From: Progne subis subis
Lineage: Eukaryota > Chordata > Aves > Passeriformes > Hirundinidae
Length of the DNA stretch: 64,000 bases
Direction: 5' to 3'
Assembly (NCBI GenBank): GCA_022316685.1
Contig: JAKJHU010000370.1
Coordinates: forward strand, 62,001-126,000
A program made the translations under genes and the position numbers. Positions 42,901 through 57,300 of this stretch are shown piece after piece; position 1 is the first letter of the stretch, and every line of letters starts with the position of its first letter. The notes beneath the pieces were generated by a model. The model was given only the letters and a program-made list of their open reading frames with translations. It was not told the DNA's origin and ran no database searches.

Positions 42901-45900
42901 ACCTGCCTTCTCCTTACCTACACTACAGATCCCGACTCACCTTCTCCTGTGGAGCCCATCTTCACATCAACTCAGGCAGTGTCACTGAGCTACTCTCAAC
43001 TGCCCCTGAAATATAATGGTCTCAATACTCAATTTCACTAGCTGTCACTAGTAAGTATTTTCAATTAGCCTTTCTACTGATTACTCTCAGATCTTACATA
43101 AACTAGGAGTTGATCTACATTTTCATTTTTGCTCAATGAATTTTTTTCCAAATGCTTAGTGAATTTTTCAGCCAACAGCGATTCTGTCCAGGGTCTGAAC
43201 TTAGCTTTGAGGTGAATACTTAAGAGGTGAAAAGTGTTTCATTTATGAATATATTCTCAGACCTTTTGGCCCCAACTGGTTTATTATTATTTAAGACAAA
43301 GCTTGATTTTCACCAAAAAGACCACAGAAACCCACAAGCATTTTACTACATGAACTGAGGTCAGTGGATGACTAGGATTTCTTACTCTTGCTTTTTTTAG
43401 ACCCATGGCACAAACAGCAGCATTTTCCTGTTTTAATTGACATGACTGCAGTGATACTATCACTGAGGTTTTTTTGCAGAGACAGTCACAAAAACTGAGG
43501 ATTCTTCTTCATAAATTATTTATTCCATTCTGGTTTGAAAACCTTTCAAGATCTGCACAGATTGCTTCCTGAAGAGTTTTGCACAAGAGTACACATAACG
43601 TAAGAATGGTTCAGGCCACTTGATGAAAGATATTCAGAAGGCTTTTTACACAGTCCATTCACATGTATGATATTCTTAGTACAATCTGTCTTGCTCTACT
43701 CGTTCTCCACAGGTGTGTTATGTCTGTGCAAAACCCTTTGTGCTTGTTTCACTTAGCTGAGGAATTCTGCATCTTTCAAAAATTACTTGGAGTTTATGAC
43801 CACACTTACTTATTGTTGGATTTGGGTATTATTATTTTCTTCCAGAATCATAGAACTTCTTGGCTTTTATAAAATATGTTCCTGCCATCTGGCGAAAAAA
43901 AAACCTGCTGTACCCAAGAAAACAAACAGCATTCCCTATGGAGAGACTGAACTGAAACTGTTTTTCTAAAAGCAAGCCTGATATTATAGAAAGCTTAATA
44001 TATGGCACCAGATAGAAATGTCCCTCTTTTTGTGTCATCACACATTATCTTTCTATATATTTAAATGAGAAATCTTTCATTGGTGTTGGGTTGGCTTTGT
44101 ATATTGCCAAAAAATATACCAGTTATTCTTTGGAACAGATGGCCTTCAGGAAAGTCAAAGGGCCTCTTCAACTTTGTTCTGCACTTCAAGAACTACTCTA
44201 CTGAACTAGAAGGTAGTTTTTTGGTTTGGTTGGTTTGTTTGTTTGGTTAGTTGCTTGGTTTGGTTTGGGTTTGGTTTTGTTCACTGTCTCAGCTTCTGGA
44301 AAATGTTACTCAGTTGCATCAAGTATTTTTAGATCTGCCTGCTCTTTCAGCTCACCATTTTTCCTCTCTCTGTGTCAGATTTGCTTAGATAAGTGTCTTG
44401 GTTTTGAAAGACAGTTGTCTGCCAGGGTAAACTAGAGCCTCCCTTGGAATGGAGAATGTAAACCCCCTTCCCTCCAAATTATTATAGTTTTGCAATTAGG
44501 GGCTTTCAGGCAAAGATATGGGAATAGGAGTAACAGTTCTTTACTAGGAATATTAAAAAAAAAAAGGAAAATACAAATGTAGTAGTAGAAAAAAAACAAG
44601 CAAGGAAGCAAACAAAAATCCTGGAAAAAACCCTGACAGAGCCAGGGATATGACCTGGCACCCTGTTGGTCAGGGTGTTGGAAATAGTCCAAATAAATCC
44701 TCCTGGAGTAACAGATGTGGTTCTGTGGAGTAGAGATGGTCCTGTAGAAAGTCCAGTGGTGAGGAGATGGGTCCGGTCTTCCTCCGGGAATCCACTGGAA
44801 AAACCAAATACCTTGTGTCCTTCAGTCCCAGTTTTTATCTAGCTAGGAACAGTTGGCTCCTCCCTCACTGTGTGGAGCATCTCACAATGGGATGATGGAA
44901 TGTGTCATGTCATTGGTGGGCCCCAATGGCCCATTATCAGAAGATGTCCTCCTGGAGGATGGAGGGGTGGTGAAAGAGATAAGAAACACTGCCCCACCTG
45001 GATTTAATGGCTGGGCCATTATCAGAAGGCATCTGCTCCCCTCCCCCCTGGAGTAAGAAGGATAAAACATCTCTCAAAAAACAGCTTTCAACCGATGAAA
45101 TAGGATACACATTTTTAGGTTACATAATCCAAGACAACAAGTGGCCTTGACAAAATACATATTCCATTTTCCCATGCTTTAGCTTTGCCTGACATAACCT
45201 TTTATGTTTTCTTTTGGCTCTAATTGTCCAACTGGTGCTTTGATTAATACAACCAATCACAACTTTGGTCTGTGTCTGCTAACATGTAGCTCACCACTTG
45301 TTCCAAATTTGGATTTACACTATGATCTCTCAGCTGTGACTCAGCCTTTAAGTTTGTATGACTGGGGTTTGTTGGATCCAATTTTGATGGCTTATCAACT
45401 TAAATATGACATTAAAATCTGCATTTCCCACCCTCTCCACAGGATATAAGCCTATGTAGGATTAAAAATTGGATTAAAATTTTCGTGAATGTTAAGAACA
45501 TTAATAATTGCACAGCATAACAAATTCCAAAAATACATTGTTCCAATGATTCAAGGCTTGTACCAATCATAAATTAAAGGAATAACCTAAAAAAATTCCA
45601 AACATAATGCAATATGACAAAAGGGATCACAAGTCTGTAATTATTCAGAATCTCTTGTGTGTTCACAAAAGCCTCCAGAACAGGCAACCATTAGCAGCAG
45701 GAAATACGGGAACTGTTCTTATTTCCTTTTTTATGAGACATATTTAGTGACTGCTCTTAATTAAGAAAGGAAAACTTTGTAACTTGTAACACAGCTAAAC
45801 AATAGCTAGGGATAAAATGTAATGTACAACAGCTAATTCCCAGTTTTTATTTTCACCCTGTGTTGTGCTCTGGTGTGACCCAACCTGGATCCCTGCACCC

Positions 45901-48900
45901 AGCGCTGGGGTACAAGCACAGGAGAGACATGGAACTGTTTGGATTGAGTCCAGAGGAGGAACACCAAGATGATCAGAGGGATGGAGCACCTCTCCTGTGA
46001 GGAAAGGCTGAGAGAGTTGGGATGAACCTGGAGAAGGCTTTGGGGTAACATAATTGTAGCCTTCCAGCACCTGAAGGGAGTCTACAAGAAAGACGGAGAG
46101 ATTCTTTATGAGAGCATGTGGTGACAGGACAAGGGGAAATGGATTTAAACTAAAACAGAGTAGGTTTAGATTTGATATTAAGAGGAAATTCTTTACTATG
46201 AGGGTAGTAATGGCACAGGTTTACCAGACAAGCAGTGGATTCCTCAGCCCTGGAAGTTTTCAAGCTCAATGGAGCACTGAGCAAACCTAGACCAGGTCCC
46301 TAGAGGGACCTTTCCAACCCAGGCCATTCCACGGCAAGTTTAATCAATTATTGGCAACCTACCATGTAATATTGCCTTTTTATCAAAACACATGCAGGGA
46401 ACACCTGGGAAGGGCCACTACATTACCATTTGTTTACCGCCTAACAACATCTAAGTTACCTCCCTGTGCGCGCAGGGGTGTGTGCGGGACGCCCCGGGGA
46501 GCGTTCAGGGCAGAGATCGCCATCTCGTGGCTCCGAGCGGCCCTCGCAGCTGACTGCGCCGGCGCTATTGCACTGAGGAAGGCTGGCTCCTTGTGAGAAA
46601 CCACACACAAAAGAACACGTGATTTGTTGTACCCGACTCCGTGGGGAATGCCTCGCACTTACAGAAAATAAACTCGTGAAAGCGGCAGCAGTAAAAAAAA
46701 GTAACAGAATAAATCAAAACATGGGAGCAGCAAACCATGTAATATGATGAGAGGTATACAGCGAACATTCAGAACAGATAGATTAGTTTGTCCTTAAAAA
46801 ATATGAAGCATGACCACAGAAAAATGAGTTACTAGGAAATCGTGTAATAAGGAAAAACAAAGATGAGGAAATTAAAAAAAAACCTGTGCTGTTCAGAATA
46901 CTAGTTGTAATTTTATAATAGTGAGAGAAGGAGGCAGTGAGGGAAGAGGAATAGACGTTTCTTTATGCTTCTTTTTACTCAAGCTATTTGCATGGTGAAT
47001 TTTTCATTGTAAGTACTTCAGAACCAAGGTTGGAAGTGTTCGCTCATAAACTGTTCACATATACTCTTTAATATAACAGATACTTGGACAGAAAGTCCAA
47101 AGTGCTAAAAAACCCCATAAATATCAAGAATCAGTCACTATCAAAACAAATGAAAATATGGATAGAATTCTTCCATATCTGTGGAAAAATTATGGGCAGA
47201 AAAATAAAAAACTTGGTTCAACTAAATGCACTGTGAACACAGCAAAGAAGATAATGACATAAATTTTCTTATTAGTGAGGATCCTGCACTGTTGACAAAA
47301 ATGTCAGGAATCTTAACACAGAGTTCTCATGAGTGGAACCCACATTCGAAACTAAGAATAAAAACAATGACACACAATAAGGGCAGCAGAGAAGCTGGCT
47401 CCTAAACTTGAGACTACTATTAAAAATAATGTTCAGCTTTCCTTGGAAACATATTTATTAGAATGCTGTGAAACAGAAAACTGTGTACATATTAATATAA
47501 AATGAATATATGTGTACCTAGATGCAATATGAAGAATGCCATCTACTTGTATATAAAAATATACACCACTGTTTCTAAGTTTCGAAGTAACGGCTATCAT
47601 AATAAGCAACAATGTTGTCATTAATATGCTCTACAAACGGCTTCTACTTTTGAACTTTGCCTCACATATTCAGCATACTATATATTTTAGCAAATACAAT
47701 AAGGCATATATCCTACAACGTAAGTTTCTACCCATAAAATAGACAAAGAAGAAAATAAAATTGTCTTAAGGTCTTAAGACCTTCCTGCAGCCTACCAGTA
47801 CTTAAAGGGGGCTCATAAGAAAGATGGGAATAGATATGGCCATGTACAAGACACAGATTTGCAAAAGAACTTCACATTTTCATAAAGGAAAACTCAGCCA
47901 AGCCAAAAAAAAAAAAAAAAAAACAACCTCTAAAAACATAGGGACATCCTTAGAGGTGTTCCACTCCTATGTTTATGCTATTATGTATATACTGTCTTGT
48001 TCCTTTGTATTCATTTGAGGGATACTAAACCACTGAAAAAAACAATTTGGAAAAATAAAGACAAAAATTTTAAAAAGGAAATTAACTTTCTTTTTTACCC
48101 AATGTGAAGAGAGATGGGCTGTAACACTCTCATTAAGTATGGTTGGCCTTCTAATACAATGCAATAAAAGTAGTATTGGAAATAAATTTCAGAGTCATAA
48201 ACAATTCTTAAACACTGCTTTTAAACTGAGAGCAGAGAAGAAGGTGTGGCCAAGTTAATAAAAAGGAAACCTGCTTCAGAAAATCAGAAATGTGATTGCA
48301 AGAGAAATGTACACTGAAACAAAACTGTTCTAGCCACATCACAGAGAACTCTATCTTAAAACCATACATACTTCACAGCTCCAGAAATCTCTGCTCAGAA
48401 AAGGCCATCTGGAGAAACTAAATAACTTTCTTAGAGACTGGTTTCACCAGGTCATGACCATTTTTATTAGTCAGAAGTCTGTGGCAGCATGCACCTTGGC
48501 TCCAACACTAAGGCTCAGAATCATAAACAAAACCAAAAATATCTACCATTTAAAGTAGCATCTAATCCTAAAAACACTGCAGTCTACACTGCACACTTTA
48601 ATTTGATGTCAATAAATTTCTTTTCACATTTTATTCTTTTAAAGGACTTGCAGACCTTCACAATCTTAGTTTCAGAAGTGCAGTAATAATGCATTTCAAG
48701 TGGGTAGCTACCCTTCCTGCCATTAAAAAAAAATCAGCTTTTCTATGACAATGGCAATAATAGAAAATAATTTAATAATACCCTTTCTTTTAATCCCACC
48801 TGCTGTATTCTCATGTTGTACTACATCCACTTTAGGCAACCAGGTAAGTGCTGAATCATAAAAATAGCTAGTAAGATATGTTTATGTTTTGAATTCCTCC

Positions 48901-51900
48901 ATTTCTTCTTTCCTAACCTTTGGGTTAACTCTAGACCCATCAAGTCACAGAGACTATAATACTGGTGATTGAAACACATAGAGTACGTGGAAAAATTTCT
49001 GCAGTATACAGGACAGTTTGAATCAAATATTTGACATGTTAGTTTCAATGTAAGACAAAAGCAGCAGTCCCACCTCCATCCGTCTCCAACTGTCCTTGCT
49101 TACCTGATACTTTTTCTTATATCAGCAACACCATCTATTCAGTTACATGAATCACATGAGTCAAAGTTGTAGATTAAGACAATTAGGGTTTTTTTGCTGT
49201 CTGTAGTATATTGAGTACATCTCTCCCTCACCACTTTATATCATTAGTGCACATGTTATTAACATCCATCATTAATGCACACATACATGTTATGTTACTA
49301 AAAACCAAAATGGACAAATTTTGCTCTGTTTGATAACTAACTGCATACTACTGTGCCCCTCCTATTTCATTATGAAGAATACAAGGAATCAGCAAGACTA
49401 CATTAGAAAAGGCAGAGGGGTTTTTTTGGTGTCATTCTACTTTGGCATTCAAGCACTGACACACTTTGAATTAAAAATAACATCAGTAAGAGCCTCCTGA
49501 AAAACATTAAAGACAGGAAAAAAAATAAGAGTGATTTTACTTAGTATTAAATTGTTCAAATTTTCATGTAGGTGGTACAGCCCACTAAACAGGTATATAG
49601 AGGTACCCAAGGCCACCTAAAAGACTGTAAGAACATATTTCTAAGGCTACTGCTTTTAAATCAACAATAGTTGTTTATAAACATAAAAATGCGCATTGTC
49701 ATTACCATCAATTATTTTATAGTAATTTGTACATCCTAGTATCACATGTATATGTAGATAATCTGACATACAAAATAAACTGTAAGAAATCTAAAAGTAT
49801 CTTCAGCTTTAGCAGAGCTGCACATAATGATGAGGCTGCTACATTCTCACAAGTTGTGAGGACTAAAAAATTAAAAAGAAATATTAACGATTCCATTTAT
49901 ATTTTTTACCATATTTTCATATGGACCCATGGAAAAAGGAAGGACACAACAGAACTGCACTCTCAAATTGTTAGTTAGCAATGTAAAGCATAGATGTGCT
50001 GCAAGTTATTTACACGCTGATGTGTTTTGTTAATTCAGGGTGGAAATATGTAAAATATGAACAGATGTGCTATGAAAAACCCTAATTTTGGGATTAAAGT
50101 TAGAAATTCATTATTCTTTAAGTCACTAATTATAAAACCACACAGAAGCACTACCCCTTAGCTCTCTGTCTTTGAAGAAGGTTTGGATACAATTCTTCAT
50201 AGGCAGGAGATTAAACAACACCAAAAAAGAATAAAATTACAGAACAAATATAAGTTGCTTTCAAAACAAACCATGGCATTTTTCCAAGTTATTTTATCCT
50301 AATTGAAAAATTCTTTATTTTTAATAGCAACACTTGCTTCCCTTCTGATTTGAGGTTGCTGCTCATTATTCAAGGAAACTACACCTGGTGAATCTAGGAG
50401 CTTAAGAGCATCAAGACTATCAAATGTAAAATCATTCTCTTCGTTTTAAGATTTAAAACAAGACTTACACTGACTGTTATAATTAGAATCAAATACACTT
50501 CAACACAATAGGTATGCAAGTTGTGTTTCGAGCAGTTTCTTAAATGACAGAACTGACAGTGTGTCTATGCTATAGAAGTAGCACCTTAAATCATCAATTT
50601 AATTCAAAGCAGTCCTGGGAAGGATTCATTCACTTACCCGTATCCAGCTGTTGGCCTTCAGTTCCACAGCATTCTGTGGTTCACTGCTGTACAGACAACA
50701 TAAGCACCACATCAGAGTCTTCTGGCTTTCATCTGTAGGGAAAAAAGCAAATAAAGATATACTTAGAGGGGAAAGAAAAACCCAAACAAAACACAGACAG
50801 AAATACACACAACAATCCCTATTCATCCACATAATTGAGACCCTAAATATCAGCCTCAACTCATCCTGCTTCTATTCTACCAGATTCATACCTCAAATTT
50901 AACGTTGTCATGGATTATGTAACCTAAAAATGTGTATCCTATTTCATCAGTAGAAAGCTGTTCTTTGGGAGATGTTTTATCCTTCTCTTGTAACTACAGG
51001 TGGGAGGGGAGCAGATGCCTTCTGATAATGGCCCAGCCATTAAATCCAGGTAGGGCAGTGTTTCTTATCTCTTTCACCACCCCTCCATCCTCCAGAGGGA
51101 CATCTTCTGATAATGGGCCATTGGGGCCCACCAGTGACATGACACATTCCATCACCTCATTGTGAGATGCTCTGCACAGTGGGGGGGGAGCCAGCTGTTC
51201 CTAGCTAGATAAAAACTGGGACTGAAGGACACAAGGTATTTGGTTTTTCCAGTGGATTCCCGGAGGAAGACCGGACCCATCTCCTCACCACTGGACTTTC
51301 TACAGGACCATCTCTACTCCACAGAACCACATCTGTTACTCCAGGAGGACTTATTTGGACTGTTTCCAACACCCTGACCAACAGGTGCCAGGTCATATCC
51401 CTGGCTCTGTCAGGGATTTTTCCAGGATCTTTGTTTGCTTCCTTGCTTGTTTTTTTTCTACTACTACATTTGTATTTTCCTTTTTTTTTTTAATATTCCT
51501 AGTAAAGAACTGTTACTCCTATTCCCGTATCTTTGCCTGAAAGCCCCTAATTGCAAAACTATAATAATTTGGAGGGAAGGGGGTTTACATTCTCCATTCC
51601 AAGGGAGGCTTTAGTTTTCCTTGGCAGAAAACTGTCTTTCAAAACCAAGACAAACATAAATCACTACATACATCTTGTATAATCATTTCCTTCAACAGCA
51701 ATTTAAAAGGTACCAAAGTGTTCAGAAATCTATGCAATACTTAGATGATCTTAAGAAACTTGCAGGACCTAATAACACATTCACATAAACAATACCTGAA
51801 GCTACCTTCAAGAAACTTTCAACTCAGTATCTAAGTATCATTAATAACAGACAATAGTCAACAGTAGTAAAATAATTTATTACATTGTGTCTAAAGCTTG

Positions 51901-54317
51901 CACAACTCAAGTTTGTGAAGTAGGAAATAATTCATAACTAGAATGTAAAATACCAAGTTCTCTGTAAAAATATAGGAAGAGTCTCCATGCCTCACAAGAA
52001 CGACATTTCTGCAGACACCAGAACTGCTAAATCATGATACAAAAAAATCCTATTCTGACTTTCTGTTCAGGATCAGAGTGGGTTTTGCTTAATTCTCACC
52101 CACTGTTTGAAATTAGTTCTCTTCTTTAACAATCTACTATAAAATGAGCGTAACTCTCCCTGCTTAGATGCATAGATATTATAATAGAGGAGCTGATTGT
52201 CTAAAGTAGCTGAAGAGTAGCAGCTGAAGAGCCATTTCATTCATTATTATTTCCCACAACTTTGTTTTCAATAGGCTTTGGTGGTTTTTTCCTGTTCTTT
52301 GGCACATACCAAGATGCTCTACAGTGAATTTAATGCCGGAACAAAACTGTGTGACTGAAATGAAAAATCTGAAAACCTGATGTAGTTCAGATACAATATT
52401 CACTTAATAAACAATAAGCTTCTTGTTAAAAATAATAGAAATAAGGGATACTACCAATTTTAGAAATTATGAGACAATTTGATTATCAAGTTGAACAAGT
52501 AATTTCTTTTGTTTTCTGGGTATTTGTTATCCAGGATGTACTAAACAGTATTATTTAGAAGGGTTTTGTTGGGAAAGCCTGAGGAAAAATTAAAAGGTCC
52601 GTTAAGTAACGCCTGTCTTTTCACCAGGTGACCAGAGACGTTAACACTGATTTAAACCAGTATTCTTCAATAAATGTCCAACAAGCCTGGAGGCCATTAC
52701 TGACCTCCCACTTACTGACATCTCTGCAACAGAAATGGTTTCCCCAGCATAGACTTTTAAATGACCATAGTTTGGGGTATTCTGCCATTGTGTGTTTTCA
52801 GATTTGTTTTAATAGGAATTTTTACAAGGCTATTAATTATCTAGGTTTTGTAATTCTGAAGTTATAGCACACATCTTGCATACTGCTCAGCAGGAGTCCT
52901 TAAACTGATAATATTCAACTAGCATTCAGAATCAGCACTAATAGACAACTATGTCCTTCAAAAACACCTTCCATCTGAACTCTACTATGACATTATCTGG
53001 GACCAAAAATAAACAAAGAGTGGTTTATTTGCTTAAATGACTAAATCATAGCCAATTCCTCCTTCTTGGAAAAGTAAGAATTTTAAAGTAATATTTAATT
53101 TTAAATTAATAATATAAAGTCAGTAATTATTAATTACTAATACTAAAATATTGCCTGATTATGAAGTCCGGCTTTCAGTTATATAAATTACACAGAAAAA
53201 TATAGGGAAGAAGACATCAAGTCCAAACCTCTTATCTCAAACAACATATACATAGTTCAAGTATATCTTCTTTTGTCTCATACAGTTTATAGTGTACGTC
53301 TACAATACATCAGTAAGTCATTTTATATAAATTTTGGTTTTCTTTTGACTTAAAAAATTAAGAAAAGAAGAAAACACATGTAACTGCTTGAATAGATTTC
53401 TGGATGAGAAGATTTTTTTGTTACATGTGATGACTTGCTGCATATTATAAAATACTTTGTATGTACTGTTGCCTGTCAGAAATGCAGATCAGTAAGATGA
53501 AAGCTAAAATGATGAAAACAAAGCCTAGATAAACTGAGTTGGCACACTTTGCCAGCACAATGAGTTTACACAGATTAACATAGATAGATTCAAACTTCAT
53601 TCCCAATGAAACCAACCTATACTGATCTCATAGATAAGCCAAAATTTCCAAAACAATAAGAAACTGGTACAACTTCAGATTTCCCTAGTTCAAAAAATTA
53701 CTTTTCTACCAAAACTGAGGTATCCTCCCATAGATCTGTGAAAAAAAGGAAAAGGGCCCAAATAATTCTCTTGCTGATATACCCCATGACACTCTGAGGG
53801 AAACTCTTGGTTCACTGTTTTCACAGTCGCCCTAGAGCAGGGGATGAAAGATGGGAAGATTAAGACAGATCTTAAAATAATTACAGCAGCTGCAAAAGAT
53901 AATCATACCAAAAGACCAAACTCAGAGCCATAGAAAACCAACTTGTAGATTTTTTCCTCCTAGTTTTCTAGCAACTGTGATCTCCATGGAAAACCTATCA
54001 TCATGACATACACTGAAAAGCATTATCCAGATACAAACAAAGGCATTTGTTCTTACTATAGCATGAAAAGCAGCCTCATACCCAAACAACCAATTATATA
54101 TCCACAGAAATAAAATTAAAAACTCAAAGGTGGAAATTACAGCACAAAAAAGGTTATCACCTATCTATGGGACTTCTTTTGGGAGGTTAATGTATTCCAA
54201 CAAAGGGAATTAAAAAGTTCTGTAGGAAATTTTAGACAGTTTAGAAGCTGCTTTGAAAAAAAAAAAAAAAAAAAAAAAAGGAAAAAAAGAAAAACAAAAC
54301 ACCAACAACAACAACAA

Positions 54318-54358
<41 letters not shown>

Positions 54359-57300
54359 AAAAGAACCCTAAGGACTCAAACAAACAAGCAAACAAAAGAA
54401 CTGAAACACCTCAAACCGAAGAACCAGTCAAAAGTCCAAACCTTTACCATCATATTGTACTTCTTTCCTGCCAACCTCACAACAAAAAATTATAAAAAAT
54501 GAGAAAAAGAACAAAAAGGTATGTTTTTCTCATAACACAATTTAGGCTCAATCATCCCAAGCACATTCAGTTTACAAATACCCTGCAGCCAGATAGAAGA
54601 AAGAAAACCCTAAGTTTAAAAGCAGAAATACTATGTTTAGAGCTTACTGTAAAATTTTATTGAAACATAGCAGAAAATGTGGATTAGCTAAAACTGAACT
54701 TTCTGTGGAAATTAATCCGTTCCCAGCTTGCATGATCACACACATATACTGACATACAGAGCTACCAAGAAATCTCCAGTATTTATAGTATTAGTTTGGG
54801 ATTCAAAACATTTGGATTCAAAATTCAAACCAGAAGGGCTCTACTGAGAAGATAATCATGCAGCCCACTGAAAAAACAGAACAAAACAAAAAACCCAAAC
54901 AAACAAACAAAACCCCAACAAAAACCCAAACAAACAAACAAACCCATGAAAAAAACCACCACCACTGGAATTCCTAACAAAGACTGAATTCCTCATGTAT
55001 GCTGTGGTTCAGGATCACAAGTATAGCCATGAGATTTTCTTCAGTTGTGCTTCCCTCACATTAGTATTCTAAACAAGCCTAACTTGGCCACCCCCTCTTC
55101 AGGAGTGTTTATGAGGTGATTATTTTCCCTTAGAGACTATGCTTCCTGCACTGAGTGGTCAGCCATGTCAGCTTCCAGCACCAATAGACATTCATCTAAG
55201 GTATTGTGGTTTGGATATGATGCAAAAGAAAAATGTTTTTCCTTCTCCATTTATTAGTATGAAAGACTGAATTGAACAAAATTAGTTCCTTCTTCTGTGA
55301 GGTCTCAGACACATCTCTGGTCTCAGATACATGCCAGAATAAGCTATTTATCCAAATGAGAAATTACATGAAACCCACTTGAGAGTCAGCATCTGCTATA
55401 GCCAGCACTATCTTAAAGAATATCTTCAGAACCAGTGCCAAACAAAATGAAAAACTGCTGAATCTGAAATGCTACCAGTCCAAAGAGTGCTCAGGTAGCT
55501 CTAAGAAGGGGAAGTGGTGGGAATATATACGCACACATCTTCAGGTCTGTTGATGTCAGAAAATCCTTAAGCATTAAAGTGAAGGATTCCATTTTGAGAA
55601 AGTAAAAGTTCTCTGAACTGGCATGCTTGCCACTTGGGAGACAAAAAAAAAAAAACAACAAACCCAAACCTGAGGTAAGACTTCACTACCAAGCCAACTT
55701 CAGAGGTAACAACCAGCTTGCAGAAAAAGAGCTTTTGCAGCTTCAGAAAATGCTGAAGGAACACCAAGAAGAGGAAAAAAGTAGAGGAAACCAAGAATGT
55801 ATTGCTGGGATTTTTGTGAAAAGAAGCCAAAAGCAGACACAGAGGGCTTTCAACTCTGATAAGAAATATAGGTGAAGCTACTTTCTATAACACAATATAC
55901 TGTCAGTTCAGAAAAACTGATCATCTGAAGACTTGCACATTCCAGACAAAAACTTAGAAGCAAAGCGTGTGTGTAATTGTAAACGTCAATGGTTACCAAC
56001 ATATTCAAAAACTATGATTAAAAGGAAAACCCCACCATTGCAAAAATACACTGTGTAAAGTATGAAAAGGCTTTTCAAAAAGCACACATTTGTTGCTCTG
56101 CAAAAGTGGTCTACATTTAAACCTATCATTCCTTCCCAAATTTTCCTTTCAGAGGTGAAGTGCTGACATTACACACATTTACTATGTTTTACAGACAAGT
56201 TCATTTTGCCTGTGCTTGGAGTTGTCTAGAAGACAAAGCCAAAACAGAAGATGTATACTGTGCTTGACTTAATAAGCCCTTCTAGTTGAAAAACATTTTT
56301 CTTCTTCTTTATTTCCCCAAAAGGAAGCATAAAGCAGAAGAGACATGATGTTACTAATTTTTTCTCTTTTTTTCCCCCCTTTTTTAAATTTGTAGTTGTA
56401 ATAAGAGCAAAAGACTGACAGAAAGTTATTTTAAGGGGTTCACAGAGAAGCTCAGAATCAGTTTTCTGCTTAAATGAGATCCCAAGTAATTTATCAAAAT
56501 TTTAACATCTCCTGAAAAAAACAGAACTTTTGATGACATAGTACAAGGCGTGTCTCCTCCCTCCTAACAGTTTTCCGGTGCCAAATTTATTTCCTCTTCT
56601 ATATTCTCAGTCACACACATATTCATCCCCAGTAAGTGCATTTAGTTTTTTCATATGCCTTTTTCCTATGCTACTACTTTACTGTTTTAAATTAGATTCT
56701 ATGTGCATTTTCACTAGTTAAGGATGGAGAGATGGGCAAAATAAATTGTAAGGATTCAATAAAAACAAATCATAACATAGACTAATCATAAACATAGACT
56801 AATTACAAAACACACATATCAGAAAAGTTATTTCTTATAGCATCTGGAATAGAAGATTCTGATACATATGAAAAGAAACTTCTGTCGAAAGTAATTTGAA
56901 GCACTAGATTTTGTACATTTTGAGACTCCAGCAAAATGTAATCAATACAACAAAAACTGAGAATGGAAATTGTGATGCACATAAACACTCAATGGGATTA
57001 AACCCTACTGGTCTCAAGCCAAGATTCTGTAACTAAACCATGAAATTTATTAGACCCAAAAATGAATTTAACATTTCTGAAGGCCATATATTTTAAATAA
57101 GTTTTCATCTCAAAATTTTACTTCAGTAAAAAAGAATGCTGTGTTTTTATGGAAAAAAACCCAAGTATGTAACAACTCATATCTTCCTAATTTCTATAAA
57201 ATAAAGTTTATGGAACTGCTGCAGAAACATCTTTACATAGTCTTACCATATCCTATAACAAAAGGATTCCAACAGAGCCTTCCTAGAAGCTGTCCAATTA

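Larger units (their letters stand above)
28537..50637 (-). other. FANCC intron 3
   Basis: The largest intron, 22.1 kb. It contains CR1 pieces at 31.4, 33.1, 42.6, 45.8 and 47.8 kb, the antisense ERVL LTR, an A/C-rich tract, a GGTTT-rich tract and a CpG-rich patch (46450-46660). From 34.0 to 36.7 and 37.1 to 42.6 kb I see only AT-rich sequence with no recognisable element. Confidence 0.8.
50733..57246 (-). other. FANCC intron 2
   Basis: A 6.5-kb intron carrying the sense-oriented ERVL LTR next to exon 3 and two A-rich simple tracts (54256-54355, 54885-54945). The open frame at 55627-55875 on the plus strand is Lys/Gln-rich, matches nothing I know and overlaps an A-run. Confidence 0.85.

Noticed and set aside
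54210..54495. Poly-Lys and poly-Phe frames on opposite strands
   Set aside because: Translation of long A runs.
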